The notes beneath the pieces are model-generated. The model was not told the DNA's origin, made no database searches, and saw only the letters and a list, made by a program, of their open reading frames with translations. From contig NC_057790.1 of NCBI RefSeq assembly GCF_014905175.1, positions 6,572,001 to 6,636,000 of the forward strand: a DNA stretch of 64,000 nt, in the 5' to 3' direction. Both the position numbers and the translations under genes were made by a program. Below are positions 1 to 10,571 of this stretch, one piece after another. This DNA is from Aphidius gifuensis (Eukaryota > Arthropoda > Insecta > Hymenoptera > Braconidae). Position 1 is the first letter of the stretch; each line of letters opens with the position of its first letter.

Positions 1-84
1 TGAATTGATGACAACTTTTTGATCCTTGTCATCATCATCAGAGGTTTGTTGATCTTTTTCAACAAATATTCTTTTTGCACTCAT
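1..84 (-). CDS. F-box/LRR family gene, exon 1 only (cut by window edge)
   Basis: The ATG at 82-84 opens a reading frame beginning MSAKRIFVEKDQQ, followed by the acidic run SDDDDKDQK and the first residues of the F-box (VVINS). This is the exon 1 signature shared by every member of the family in this window. The rest lies to the left of the window, so integrity cannot be judged. It is on the minus strand and has the standard upstream block directly to its right. Confidence 0.75.
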   Translation of the reverse strand, partial: MSAKRIFVEKDQQTSDDDDKDQKVVINS

Positions 85-440
85 CCTAAGTAAACTTTGA
101 TAATGCTGTCGTCAACTTTTTTGAGAGCGTGAAGCTTATTAAATACAGAAAAATATGTTGTTGAGTCTTGCTCTTTTTTTTTTATTATAACAAAAGTTTA
201 AATTTTTATTTATAATCAATTTTAAGGTTAAAAACACGTGGATTACAAGTTTTTTTTTTTTCAATAATAGCTTTCTTTCAACAAAATCCTTACCTGGAAC
301 TCTATAGGTGAACTCCAGGTGAACGGTTCCCTGCAGCGTTTTTAAGTGATTCATAATTGTCGATAAGTGAAATTCTACTGGTCGACAAAATAGTAGTCGA
401 TAATTTCTCAGCTAGATGGCCGCTTATATAATAATTGTTT
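85..440 (-). promoter_or_regulatory. Promoter and non-coding leader of the edge copy
   Basis: Read on the minus strand, this holds the family's shared upstream block. It has a TATATAAG box at 423-430, then a leader of about 120 nt ending in a good splice donor (GTAAGG, near 289-294), then an intron-like stretch with a CACGTG E-box (235-240) and a second TATA-like word TATAAATA (207-214). The same order is seen upstream of the other copies. That the distal TATA is the one used is inference. Confidence 0.5.
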
Positions 441-830
441 TTCTAATGAATATAACAATTAAAAAATTATGTTATATTTTAACGTTAATTTTCCTCTGTT
501 GGAGGACTTGGTCAGTTTTTACTGTTAATGCTTGACATCCATTTTTTCATCTTGAAACTCAATTTTTTTTGTTTATTTGTTTATTTATTTATCTATATTC
601 ATAATTTTTATAATTTATGTATTTGTTTATTTAATTACCATGAATTAATTAGAATCACTTTCATTCACTCTTTTTTTTTCGTTGTTGATAATTACTCTAG
701 TTTAAAAAAAATTTATAATAATAAGTATGGCTGAAATGTCTAAGGTGTTTATGTGCAATGCATAAAACAGAGTTATTAAAACTGAAAAAATAGTATACAG
801 CATGATTTATTTGATAGGCAACTCATACAG
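441..830. other. AT-rich intergenic DNA, repeated upstream block
   Basis: No gene is supported. The sequence, rich in T-runs and TTTATTTG words, is the same block that lies upstream of the copies starting at 5378, 14377, 27450 and 50114, so it is part of the duplicated unit. Confidence 0.5.
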
Positions 831-1195
831 GAGAATTAATCCATGGAATTAATGTAGAAAAAATAGATACAAAATTATATCAAGCGATACAATCATTTGC
901 ATTTTAATTACATTATCAAAAAGTTGAATTTTTTGATGCTCGTTTATTTCTAATAAATTTAAAACTCTCGCAAAGTGTACACCATTACCTAGTTTAAAAA
1001 AAAAATTTATAATAATAAGTCTAAGGTGTTTATGTACAATACATAAAACAGAGTTATTAAAACAGTGTATCAAAATTATTAAGCTAATATATTGGAATTT
1101 ATAAATAAGCCTTTTATTGGAAAATATTTTTTACAGATGATTGCTCATGTGACAATATCGCTTGTGAGTCTCATACAGTTTCAGCCATCAATTGA
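831..1195 (+). pseudogene. Two-exon remnant of an unidentified gene, copy 1
   Basis: An acceptor-like CATACAG is followed by protein-like sequence containing GINVEKIDTKLYQ and, after an in-frame TAA, QKVEFFDARLF. A GT donor lies near 976. A second exon after TTTTTTACAG (1137) reads DDCSCDNIACESHTVSA and then a stop. The same two exons recur at 6117-6391, where the in-frame stop is at a slightly different place. The function is not recognised. The short Cys-rich last exon would suit a secreted protein, but no signal peptide can be tied to it here. Confidence 0.4.
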
Positions 1196-2100
1196 ATAAA
1201 TTTTAATTCATTGTGGTAAATGTTTTTTATTTAATGATGTACAGTACATATGTATATAATATAATAAAATAATTTTTATTCAAAAATTTATCATACAAAT
1301 CTAAAACTGCTGATTTTTGTTATTTGAGGTATTAATCCAGAAATAAAAAGTTAAGAATCGCGACATTACAGATAATATGAAACATGCAGTATATAGATTA
1401 AGACATCAAAAAAATTAATTTATAACATCCGTCTTATTTCGCTTGGTAAAAATAATATTTAAAAAAAATTCGTGTCAATTCAAATATTTATTCAGCGATA
1501 TTTATACTTATATGCATATCTATTATTTGTATGATCTAATTTCATATACATATATGTAAATTTTGTAAATCAAATTTAAGAAAGTACATTATTATTTTAA
1601 CGAAAAAATAAAAGAGAGATAAAAATATAAAAAATATTATTACAATAAAAATTTATTTAATTAAAAAATATTATTTTAATATTCAAGATAGTAAATCAAA
1701 TTATAATTACACTTTTTATACTTTTTTCGTAATACTTATCGTTAATACTGTGCCAAAGAAAAAAACTGACGTCAAAGCGTATAGATTTAAGTAACAAATT
1801 AGTTGTACCTGCATAATGAGAAAAACGATAAATTTGAATCAGAGTTTCGATAGAATTACAATGTTTTACAATTATTATGAAGAAATACATATATATATTG
1901 ATAAAGAAATTATAATCAAATAAATTACAGCATACTAAATTTAATTTTTAAGCCGCTGTTCTGTACATTATTATTATTCTTAACTGTACATTATTATTTT
2001 AACGAAAAAATAAAAGAGAGATAAAAATATATAAAAAATATTATTATACTAAAAATTTATTAAATCATTTGCATAATTTCTGAATTATTTAATTTTTTTT
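1196..2100. other. AT-rich intergenic DNA with the empty site of a MITE
   Basis: No gene is supported. The stretch around 1500-1900 is homologous to 6720-7740. At 1742-1745 it has a single TTAA exactly where the other copy carries the 549-bp element at 7009-7557, so this is the pre-insertion state. Confidence 0.55.
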
Positions 2101-2430
2101 TCAGCGAATTATTTTTTTCATCGGGTGGGAAACTTTGGTATACTTCTAATTCACCAAATGGTAGCACAAGTTTACTATTTAGATTTATAAAAAAATTTCA
2201 ATTCATACCTATATGACTTTACTATTGATTATGCAACTGAAAAAGTGTTCATTATCGAAATTTTTAGAGACAATTTTATTTTGAGTAAGTATCTATTATT
2301 AATATTCAACACTAAAAACAAAAAAAAGAATTATTCAATTTTTATTTATTCAGAACGTATTGACATTGAAACTTCTATTCTGTTCGACCATTAAATGTAC
2401 ATGATAATAATGAAATCGGAACATATCCTT
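2101..2430 (+). pseudogene. Fragment of YWTD-propeller-like secreted gene (two exons)
   Basis: After a TTTTTTTTCAG acceptor the translation contains ELFFSSG, LWYTSNSPNGS and YATEKVFIIEIF, matching the exon at 54435-54613 of the minus-strand relative. A second piece near 2353 (RIDIETS) matches the exon at 54226-54361 and is frameshifted. Stops and small indels rule out function. It is a decayed duplicate of the locus at 54040-55354, in the opposite orientation. Confidence 0.55.
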
Positions 2431-2795
2431 ATTTTTCTATACTAATTTAGTATAGCGTTTAATAATAAAACTCATTTGATTTTAAACAAGGACAAGTAAA
2501 TTATTATTTATTTTTTATGTAAAAAATTACTAACATTATATATTTTTTATTGCAAATATAAAAATTCAAATCAACCAATTGAAGTTAAGGTTTCAGTTTA
2601 TCCTGTAACTGCACTCATCAAAAAAATTACGAATAGTTTTTGGAAAAAAATGTTAACTAAAATTGGAATAATAATTGTGTATACAATAAGCTTTTTTTGT
2701 TGTTTGAAATTATGCAAATCTATTTACCTAGAAAAACAGTTTTATCATAATATTGGAATTGTATCTATACTAATATACCATTATATTATAGAAGT

Positions 2796-3100
2796 TGGTC
2801 TAGTTAAAAAAGTTTATCAAAGACATTCAGCTCCAAAAATGAATGTTTTAGTTCCATGTGCTGATGTGCCAGGTGAACCTTTGGTAATATTATCAATGAT
2901 AATTGTTGTAATGAAGAATAATTATTATTAATTTGTGTTGAATTATTTTCAGTGCATCTGTATGAATTAATTTGGGCTGATGAAAGAAGTGTCATTGATG
3001 CAAGATCTTTTATAGATAAACTTATTATCTATCTTTTATAGATGTTATTGGAAGATGATGTCTTTGAACCTGGTCAAATAATAATGTTAAAATTCAACAT
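2796..3100 (+). pseudogene. Exon fragments of an unidentified conserved gene
   Basis: One exon, preceded by an AG acceptor, encodes VKKVYQRHSAPKMNVLV followed by PCADVPGEPL and ends at GTAATA. After a short intron with a TTATTTTCAG acceptor, a second exon reads HLYELIWADERSVIDAR before decaying. Homologous later exons occur at 15632-16198. The family is not recognised. The clean exon/intron borders indicate that it derives from an ordinary spliced gene. Confidence 0.4.
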
Positions 3101-3443
3101 ATATAAAACAATTTAGTTTAACTATATAAAATAATTTTTTAGGCCACTTGAATATCACCAAACCTGTAACTACCTATGTACGATTAAAGGTAAAAATAAT
3201 TGTTTCATAAAAAAAATTATTCAAGAAAGTATATTCATTTTTAAACTTTTTTTTTATACAAATATAATAATAGAGTTGTCATTTAAACTTTTATGATTTC
3301 AAGGTACATATATAAAAATGATGTAATAACAATAATGTTCTGTTACCATGTCTTCGATTTGGTAACGTATTTTGTATGTGTTTTTAAGAATACTTTATAG
3401 ATAAATATTACGCGTCGATCAGAGAGAAAAGTTATACGATAAT
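3101..3443. other. 3' flank of the gene at 3444
   Basis: Non-coding and AT-rich. The last 150 bases (with the word TATTACGCGT near 3408) are closely matched by the 3' flank of the partial gene at 63303, so the two loci were copied together with their flanks. Confidence 0.45.
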
Positions 3444-5378
3444 TTAATTATATATATTTATAACAGCCAACCATTGAGATTTTATTATTGACTTAGAAGC
3501 TTGGACTATTGACAGTTTAGATACTTTTATGTGTAAAATAATACCATTTGTACGATTTTTAGTTGCCTGATCAGCAGCAATAACCAGGTTAATTGTAATA
3601 TTATCAATACCATCGACACTAATCTCTTCAAGATCTGGATTATTTTTTATAAATTGAATGATACCAGCTTCAGTAAGTTTCTTGCAATGAGCACAATCCA
3701 ATTCTTTCAATCCTTTTAATTTACTAATGAAGCTGTCTGTAATATCAAGAAAACTTACATCTAGTTTTTGTAAATTTTCCAACTTTGTTAAAGCAACAAG
3801 AGCTTTTTCAGTAATAGCTTTGCAGTCTGCGATTTCTAAACTTTTTAGATTTTTACAATTATTAGCAATAGCAATAATTGTACTCTTTTTGAGACTTCTT
3901 ACCGAATACAAGTTTAGATGTTCAAGATATTGCAATTTTGATATCTCATCAAAAACAGACGGGGAAGAAGGAGGGTCATCATAAATAGAACCAGAAGGAA
4001 TATCTAAACGTTTAAGTTTTTTACAATTGTTTGAAATTGCGATTATTGATTCCTCTTTTAGTATAACGCAACCAAGCAATGATAAACATTCAAGATTTTC
4101 CAACTCTGTTAACTTTTTCAAAGCAGCATCATTCATAATTTGATGAAGACTATGTATCCTCAAGCCTTTCAAATTCTTGCAATATTGAACAATTGTACTT
4201 GCTAAGTCAGGCGTTATAATACAAGGAATAGCAAGATATTGTAAGTTCTGTAAGTTTATCCATTTTTTGAGAGGAATTTTAGCTACATCATAAGGACCAC
4301 GTGCAATATCAAGATGTTTTAGATTTTTACATGTAGAAAAAATAGTATAGAGTACTTTGTCAGTTGTAGTTTCATATGATTCACTAAAGTCCATGTACAG
4401 CGATAGGTTAATATGTTCTAAATTAACGAGTTTATAAAATAGAAAAAACCCTGTGTGTAGGTCATACAGTTGAATGTTAAGATAAACAAGTGTTGTTTTT
4501 TCAGCTACTTCATGAAGAATGTTTCTTGGACAGAGGCCATGTACTGTCAATTTTTGAAGATTTTTAAATTTTTTAAGAGTCTGAAAATAATAGAAATTTA
4601 TTTAAATAATTTGTATTTAATTGATATTATTGGTTGTCACTGGTGATACACAAACAACTGTTGGTACTGAATAACAACTTACCAGAGAAAATTCTCTATG
4701 TCGTTCCATCGAAGAAAATAAATGAATTTCATTAATTCCTTCTGGAAGACTATTAATTATTGCAAAGACATTAATTGGTGGAAAGAGAGCATCGAATTGA
4801 CAATTCACCATTATTTTTATGCATTTTAATTTATCCAACTGTGTAAATGCTCGAACGAATCGATCAGCATTATACATCAATGAATTATTGTTAAATTCAC
4901 ATTCAAGACTTGTTAAATTTTTACAGCGATAACCAACAAATGGCATGATACTTGAATCGCAAATATTTGAGAGAGACAATTCTTTTAAATATATACCACA
5001 TCTTAATAATATTTTCTTGAGGTATGATTGTGTCAACAAACGGTTATTATATGAACGTTCAATTGATGATTCACATTTGTATTTTTTAGTGTCATACCAA
5101 GCTCGTTGACATGCCCCTTTCCATTTGACACAAACTAGAATAAAATATATTAAATGTAAAAATTGATAACACAAACATTGATATTTTATTAACAAAAAGG
5201 AAAATTTATTTTGATGATAATATATACCTTTTTCCATGTCTATCCTTTCTGGTATTGACAGCAACATGAAGATTTCTGCTAATGAGTCGTAATCCAGTGA
5301 GTTGATGTCAACTTTTTGATCCTTGTCATCATCAGAAAATTGTTGGTCTTGCTCAACACCTATTATTTTTGCACTCAT
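3444..5378 (-). CDS. F-box/LRR protein, copy B (3 exons, intact)
   Basis: Exons are 5228-5378, 4683-5134 and 3444-4580, giving 579 residues with no break. The F-box (about residues 26-65) is split by intron 1: exon 1 ends at DMEK with a GTATAT donor and exon 2 opens VCVKWK, restoring the VC..W core of the motif. Exon 2 carries the first LRRs (YLKELSLSNIC, NLTSLECEF). Exon 3 carries about eleven more, of the NLKSLEIADCKAIT type. By family knowledge such proteins bind Skp1 through the F-box and hold a substrate with the LRR solenoid in an SCF ubiquitin ligase; the substrate is unknown. The N-terminus is acidic (SDDDKDQK). The C-terminal QWLAVI ending and the 3' flank group it with the copy at 63303. 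No signal peptide is seen. Confidence 0.85.
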
Positions 5379-5700
5379 TTTAAGTAAACTGTAAAAATGC
5401 TGTCGTCAACTTCGTTGAGAACCTGAGGCTCATTAACAAAAGCCTAAATTTTTATTTATAACCAATTTTAAGGTTAAAAACACGTGGATCACAATTTTTT
5501 TATTTTTAATAATAGCTTCCTTTCAATAAAATCTTTACCTAGAACTCCAGGTAAACTCTAGATGAACGGCTCCCTGCAGCTTTTCCGAATGATTTATAGT
5601 TGTCGATAAGTAAAATTCTACTGATTGACAAAATAATAGTCGTTAATTTTTCAGTTAGATGGCTGCTTATTTTATAATTGTTTTTTATTTTTTTTTTTAA
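5379..5700 (-). promoter_or_regulatory. Promoter and leader of copy B
   Basis: On the minus strand: TATAAAA at 5670-5676, a leader exon with the donor GTAAAG near 5533-5538, a CACGTG at 5481-5486, TATAAATA at 5453-5460, and a TTTTTACAG acceptor 10 nt before the ATG. The matching donor and acceptor suggest that a leader intron is spliced out before translation starts. Confidence 0.5.
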
Positions 5701-6116
5701 TTCAAAAATTATGTTATATCTTTTAACATCAATTTTCCTTTGTTGGAGGAGTTGGTCAGTTTTAATTTTCAATGTTTTACATCCATTTATTCATTTTGAA
5801 ACTCAATTTTTTTTGTTTATTTGTTTATTTATTTATCTATTATTTATACATTTAAAATTTATGTATTCGTTTATTTAATTACCATAAATTAATTAGTATC
5901 ACTTCCATTCACTCTTTTTTTTTGTCGTTCATAATAATTACTCTAGTTTAAAAAAAATTTATAATATATAATGTTTATTTAATGTTTTTATTGCTCAAAA
6001 ATAATAAAAAGTATGACTGAAATGTTTAAGGTGTTTATGTACAATGCATCCAACAGAGTTATTAAAACTGGAAAAATCGTATATAGCATGATTCATTTAA
6101 TAGGCAACTCATACAG
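5701..6116. other. AT-rich intergenic DNA
   Basis: Repeats the block at 441-830. No coding or RNA feature can be supported. Confidence 0.45.
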
Positions 6117-6391
6117 GAGAATTTATTTATGAAATTAATGTGGAAAAAACAGATACAAAATTATATCAAACGATACAATCATATGCACTTCAATGACATC
6201 ATCAAAAAGTTGAATTTTTTGATGCTCGTTTATTTTCAATAAATTTAACACTCTTGCAAAGTGTAAGAAAATTATTAAACTTATTTATTGGAATTTATAA
6301 ATAAGCCTTTTATTGGAAAATATTTTTTACAGATGATTGCTCATGTGACAATATCGCTTGTGAGTCTCATACAGTTTCAGCCATCGATTGA
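6117..6391 (+). pseudogene. Two-exon remnant of an unidentified gene, copy 2
   Basis: Same structure as 831-1195. After CATACAG the frame reads EFIYEINVEKTDTKLYQ, then a TGA, then QKVEFFDARLFSINLTLLQ. A GT donor lies near 6260. The last exon (6333-6391) reads NDCSCDNIACESHTVSA and stops. The protein sequence is kept better than the DNA between the exons, which suggests a once-functional gene now broken by the internal stop. Confidence 0.4.
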
Positions 6392-7008
6392 ATAAATTTT
6401 TGAATAAAAATTGAATAAAAATGTGGTAAATGTTTCTTATTCAATGATGTACAGTATATGTATAATATAATAATATAAATATAACATAATCAAATATAAT
6501 AAAAAAGTTTTTATTCAAAAATTTATCATATAAATCTCAAACTGATTTTTTTTATTTGAGATATTAATCTTGAAATTAAAAGTTAGGAGTCGCGACATTA
6601 CAGATAATATGAAACATGCAGTATATAGATTGAGGCATTAAAAAAATTAATTTATAACATCCGTGTTATTTCGCTTGGTAAGAATAATATTTAAAAAGAA
6701 TTCATGTCAATTCAAATATTTAATCAGCAATATTGTATTTTTTATACTTATGCATATCTATTATTTGTACGGTCTAATTTCGTAAGCATATGTAAATTTT
6801 GTAAATCAAATTTAAAAAAGTACAATATTATTTTAACAAAAAAATAAAAAAGATATAAAAATATAAAGATCATTATTGTACTAAAAATTTATTAAAAAAA
6901 TTATTTAACTAAAAAATAATATTTTAATATTCGAGATGATAATAAATCAAATTATAATTACACTTTTTATATTTTTTTTCATCATGGAATAATCTTTTTT
7001 TTCGTTAA
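6392..7008. other. AT-rich intergenic DNA
   Basis: Homologous to 1200-1740. Nothing coding is seen. Confidence 0.45.
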
Positions 7009-7557
7009 GGGAGTTCGAACGAAAAAAGTACAAACAAGAAATGTGACCTAGTGGGCCCCTCAATGCTATAGTAAAAATTTATAAAATTTTATGCGGCACC
7101 CTTCACTTTTTTCTGCGTAGACGGTCCTGTTTTCCACCAATACATGTGCGGTTGTGTGTATCTACATGCACACAAACGTATTTTGTTACCTCCACTCCTT
7201 CACTCTTTGACTTTTTTTTTTTTTTTAAACAATGATTGTTTAACTTTCTAGCAGATAACTTGAATTTTTTTTTTTCTATAATTATTCTAAGATTTTAAAG
7301 TTTCATACAGATAGTTTTTTATTTAGGTGTGAATTTAAGAACACGGTAAAAATTTGATATATGTTGTTTTTTTTTTAACATTTTTCGACTTTCCCGTAAA
7401 CGTACACGTTAAAAGTTGTTGACTTTAAACATTAATAACTATTTTACTAGCAGGTATAGATTTCTGAAATTTTGGCATAAGATGGATAACTATTTCATAA
7501 ACCTACTCTAAAAATTTAATAAAAAGTTAAATAGAATCGAGTGTTGTTCGAACTCCC
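7009..7557. mobile_element. TTAA-flanked MITE (piggyBac-like insertion mode)
   Basis: The ends are GGGAGTTCGAAC and its inverted complement, each flanked by TTAA (7005-7008 and 7558-7561). The 549-bp interior has no ORF of note. The homologous stretch at 1680-1800 has the flanks joined through a single TTAA, which shows a clean insertion with TTAA duplication. TTAA target use is typical of the piggyBac superfamily, but these ends do not start with the usual CCC, so the superfamily is an inference. Confidence 0.75.
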
Positions 7558-7888
7558 TTAATACTATGCTTAAAAAAAACTGACGTCAAAACATATATAG
7601 ATTTGAGTAATAAATTAGTTGTATCTGCATATAGATAAACGAGAAAAACGATAAATTTGAATCAGAGTTTCGATAGAATTACAATGTTTTACAATTATTA
7701 TGAAGAAATACATATATATTTATAAAGAAATTATAATCAAATAAATTACAGCATACTACATTTAATTATTAAGCTGTTCATTAAAAATAAAAAAATTTAT
7801 TTTACTTGAAGCTAATGATGACTTTATCGAAGCTTTTTAATTTCATCGTTTTTTAAAATTTTTTATTATATCCCCTGGTTAACGAGTT
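7558..7888. other. AT-rich intergenic DNA
   Basis: Continues the homology with 1746-1960. No feature is supported. Confidence 0.4.
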
Positions 7889-8077
7889 ATGAAAATATTT
7901 GCCTTATTTTTACTATCCATTATGATAATAAAGTTGCTTATTGGAATGATTAATGATATTATTTTTCACGCACAACCTTTCCTACATTTATATACACAAC
8001 AAATATCCAATAAACAAATGATACTAATATGGAAAATGGAAACTAATATGGAAATTGTAAGAAAATTATTAAATTAA
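7889..8077 (+). CDS. Possible small secreted ORF, doubtful
   Basis: The frame opens MKIFALFLLSIMIIK, a plausible signal peptide (basic residue, then a hydrophobic run), and continues for 62 codons. A GTAAGA donor at 8057-8062 and a TTTTTTACAG before 8128 mirror the intron that precedes the Cys-rich exon of the remnants at 831 and 6117. The downstream exon here is degraded. It could be the first exon of that decayed gene or a chance ORF in AT-rich DNA. Confidence 0.25.
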   Translation: MKIFALFLLSIMIIKLLIGMINDIIFHAQPFLHLYTQQISNKQMILIWKMETNMEIVRKLLN

Positions 8078-8344
8078 TTTATTGGACTTTTAAAATAAGG
8101 ACTTTTATTGGAAAATATTTTTTACAGATGATGCTCATGTAACAACGTCACTCGTAATTTTAATTCAGTTTGAATCTTCAATACGTGGTTTTTCATTAAA
8201 AAAAAAAAAGAAAAAAATCCGAGTGGTTATTAATTGATAAATTGATTCAATTTTTTTTTTTTTTTTTTTTTATTTAATGAACACTAGGGACAAAGCCCTA
8301 TGGTTCGTAACAGTTCGTAAAAAATTGATTCAATAAACAATTAT

Positions 8345-8658
8345 TATATAAGCCGCCATCTAGCTGAAAAATTATCGACTATTATTTTGTCGTGAGTAGA
8401 ATTTTACTTATCGACAATTATGGATCATTCGAAAAAGCTGCAGGGAGCCCAAGAGAGCCATTCACCGAGAGTTCACCTAGAGTTCCATGCAGTTCCATGT
8501 AAAGATTTTGTTGAGAGAAAGCTGTTATTTAAAAAGGAAAAACCTGTTACCACGTGTTTTTAACCTTAAAATTGGTTATAAATAAAAATTTAAACTGTTG
8601 TTAATGGGCCTCAGGTTCTCAACAAAGTTGACGACAGCATTTTTACAGTTTACTTAAA
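8345..8658 (+). promoter_or_regulatory. Promoter, leader exon and leader intron of copy C
   Basis: TATATAAG at 8345-8352, then a conserved leader with the GCTGCAGGGAG word, a GT donor near 8509, a CACGTG E-box near 8551-8556, TATAAATA at 8577-8584, and the acceptor TTTTTACAG ending at 8648, 10 nt before the ATG. This is the family upstream block in forward orientation. Confidence 0.5.
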
Positions 8659-10571
8659 ATGAGTGCAAAAATAATGGGTGTTGAGCAAGACCAACAATTT
8701 TCTGATGATGATAACAAGGATCAAAAAGTTGACATCAACTCACTGGATTACGACTCATTAGCACAAATTTTTATTCGACTCTCAATACCAGAAAGACTAG
8801 ACATGGAAAAAGGTATATATTATCATCAAAATAAAGTTTCTTTTTTGTTAATAAAATAACAATGTTTGTATTATTAATTTTTAAATTTAATACGTTTTAT
8901 TTTAGTTTGTGTCAAATGGAAAAAAGCATGTCAACGAGCTTGGTATGACATAAAAAAATACAAATGTGAATCATCAATTGGACGTAGTTATGATAACCGT
9001 TTGTTGACACAATCATACCTCAAGGAAATATTATTAAGATGTGGTATTTATTTGAGAGAATTGTCTCTCTCAGATGTTTGCAACTCAAATTTTATGCCAT
9101 TTGTTAATGATCACTGTCAAAATTTGACAAGTCTCGAATGTGAATTTAGCGTCCTTCCATTGAGTAATAATGGTGACCACTTAGTTCAAGCATTTACACA
9201 GTTGAATGAATTAAAAATCATAACAATAACAATGACTGATAATTACTATAATGAAACAGTTGATTTATCTGAAATGATTAATAGTCTTCCAGAAAAAATT
9301 AATGAAATTCATTTACTTTCTAAACCTGTGTGGAATCCGAAACGAAAAGTTTCTCTGGTAAGTTTTTATTGAATACAAACTAGTTGTTTATGTATCACCA
9401 GTGACAAACAATAAAAAAATTCTATTATTTTCAGACTCTTAAAAAATTTAAAAATCTTCAAAAGTTGACAATACATAGCATCTATCCAGAAAACCTTCTT
9501 GATGAAATAGCTGAAAAAACAACACTTGTTCATCTTCACATTCATCTGTATGACATTAACATGGGTTTTTTTCTATTCAATAAACTCGTTAATATGGAAC
9601 ATATCAACGTAGCGATGAGCAGTACTGGAAATAAGCGTTTGTATAGAAATAACCTCTTTACAAAAGTACTCTTTACTATTTTTTGGAGATGCAAAAATCT
9701 AAAACATCTTGATATTGCACGTGGTCCTTATGATGTAGCTGCAATTCCTCTCGAAAAATGGATAACTTTTCAAAACTTAGAATATCTTGCTATTTTTTGT
9801 ACTATGATGCCTGACTTAGCAAATGCAATTGTTAAATATTGCAAGAATTTAAAAGAGTTGAGAATACATAGTCTTCCTCTTGTTATGGATGAAACTGCTT
9901 TGAAAAAGTTAACAGAGTTGGAAAATCTTGAATGTTTGTCACTGCTTGGTGGCGTTACACTTAAAGAGGAATCAATAATCGCAATTTCAAACAATTGTAC
10001 AAAACTCAAACGTTTGGAAATTCCTTCTGGTTCTATTTTCAATGAACCTACTCTTTCCCGGTCTGTTCTTTATGAGATATCAAAATTGCAATATCTTGAA
10101 CATTTAGAATTGTGTATGGGAGAACATCTTAAAGATAGAACAATTATTGCTATTGCTAATAATTGTAAATACCTGAAAAGTTTGGATATCAAAGGTAGCC
10201 TTGCTATTACTGAAAAAGCTCTCGTTTCTTTAAAAAAGTTGAAAAATTTACAAAAACTAAATGTAAGCTATATTGATATTACAGACAGATTTATCAGAAA
10301 ATTGAACGGATTAAAAGAGTTGTATTGTGTTCGTTGTAAAAAACTTACTGATGATGGTATCATTCAACTTATAAAAAATAACCCAGATCTCAATGTGATT
10401 GATGTCAGTCTTATAGATAACATTACAATTAACCTGCTTATTGCTGCTCATGAGGCAGTCAAAAATCGTACAAATGGTATTATTTTGCACATAACAATAT
10501 CTAAGCCATCGATAATCAAATCTTTTAAGTCAATAATTAAATCTCAATGGTTGGTTGTTGAATATGTATAA
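8659..10571 (+). CDS. F-box/LRR protein, copy C (3 exons, intact, only + strand copy)
   Basis: Exons are 8659-8812, 8906-9357 and 9435-10571, giving 580 residues. Intron 1 (GTATAT...TTTTAG) splits the F-box after DMEK, and exon 2 resumes VCVKWKKACQRAWYD. Intron 2 is phase 0 (FSL joined to TLKKFKNLQKLT). LRRs run from about residue 90 to near the end, with repeats such as NLKHLDIARG and YLKSLDIKGS. It is more diverged in exon 3 than the other copies (for example KTRAIT replaced by SLAIT, and DRFIRKLNGL). It lies tail-to-tail with copy D, so an inversion of one unit is likely. The expected role is a substrate receptor of an SCF ubiquitin ligase; the substrate is unknown. Confidence 0.85.

Noticed and set aside
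3727..3984. Open frame antisense to an LRR exon (similar ones at 12712, 25728, 42257, 51399, 63511)
   Set aside because: These lie opposite the same conserved LRR codons in every copy, have no splice or promoter support, and are explained by codon composition of the sense strand.
4617..4682. Extension of exon 2 past FSLVSCY
   Set aside because: This is intron read-through after a GTAAGT donor; splicing to exon 3 in phase 0 is consistent in all copies.
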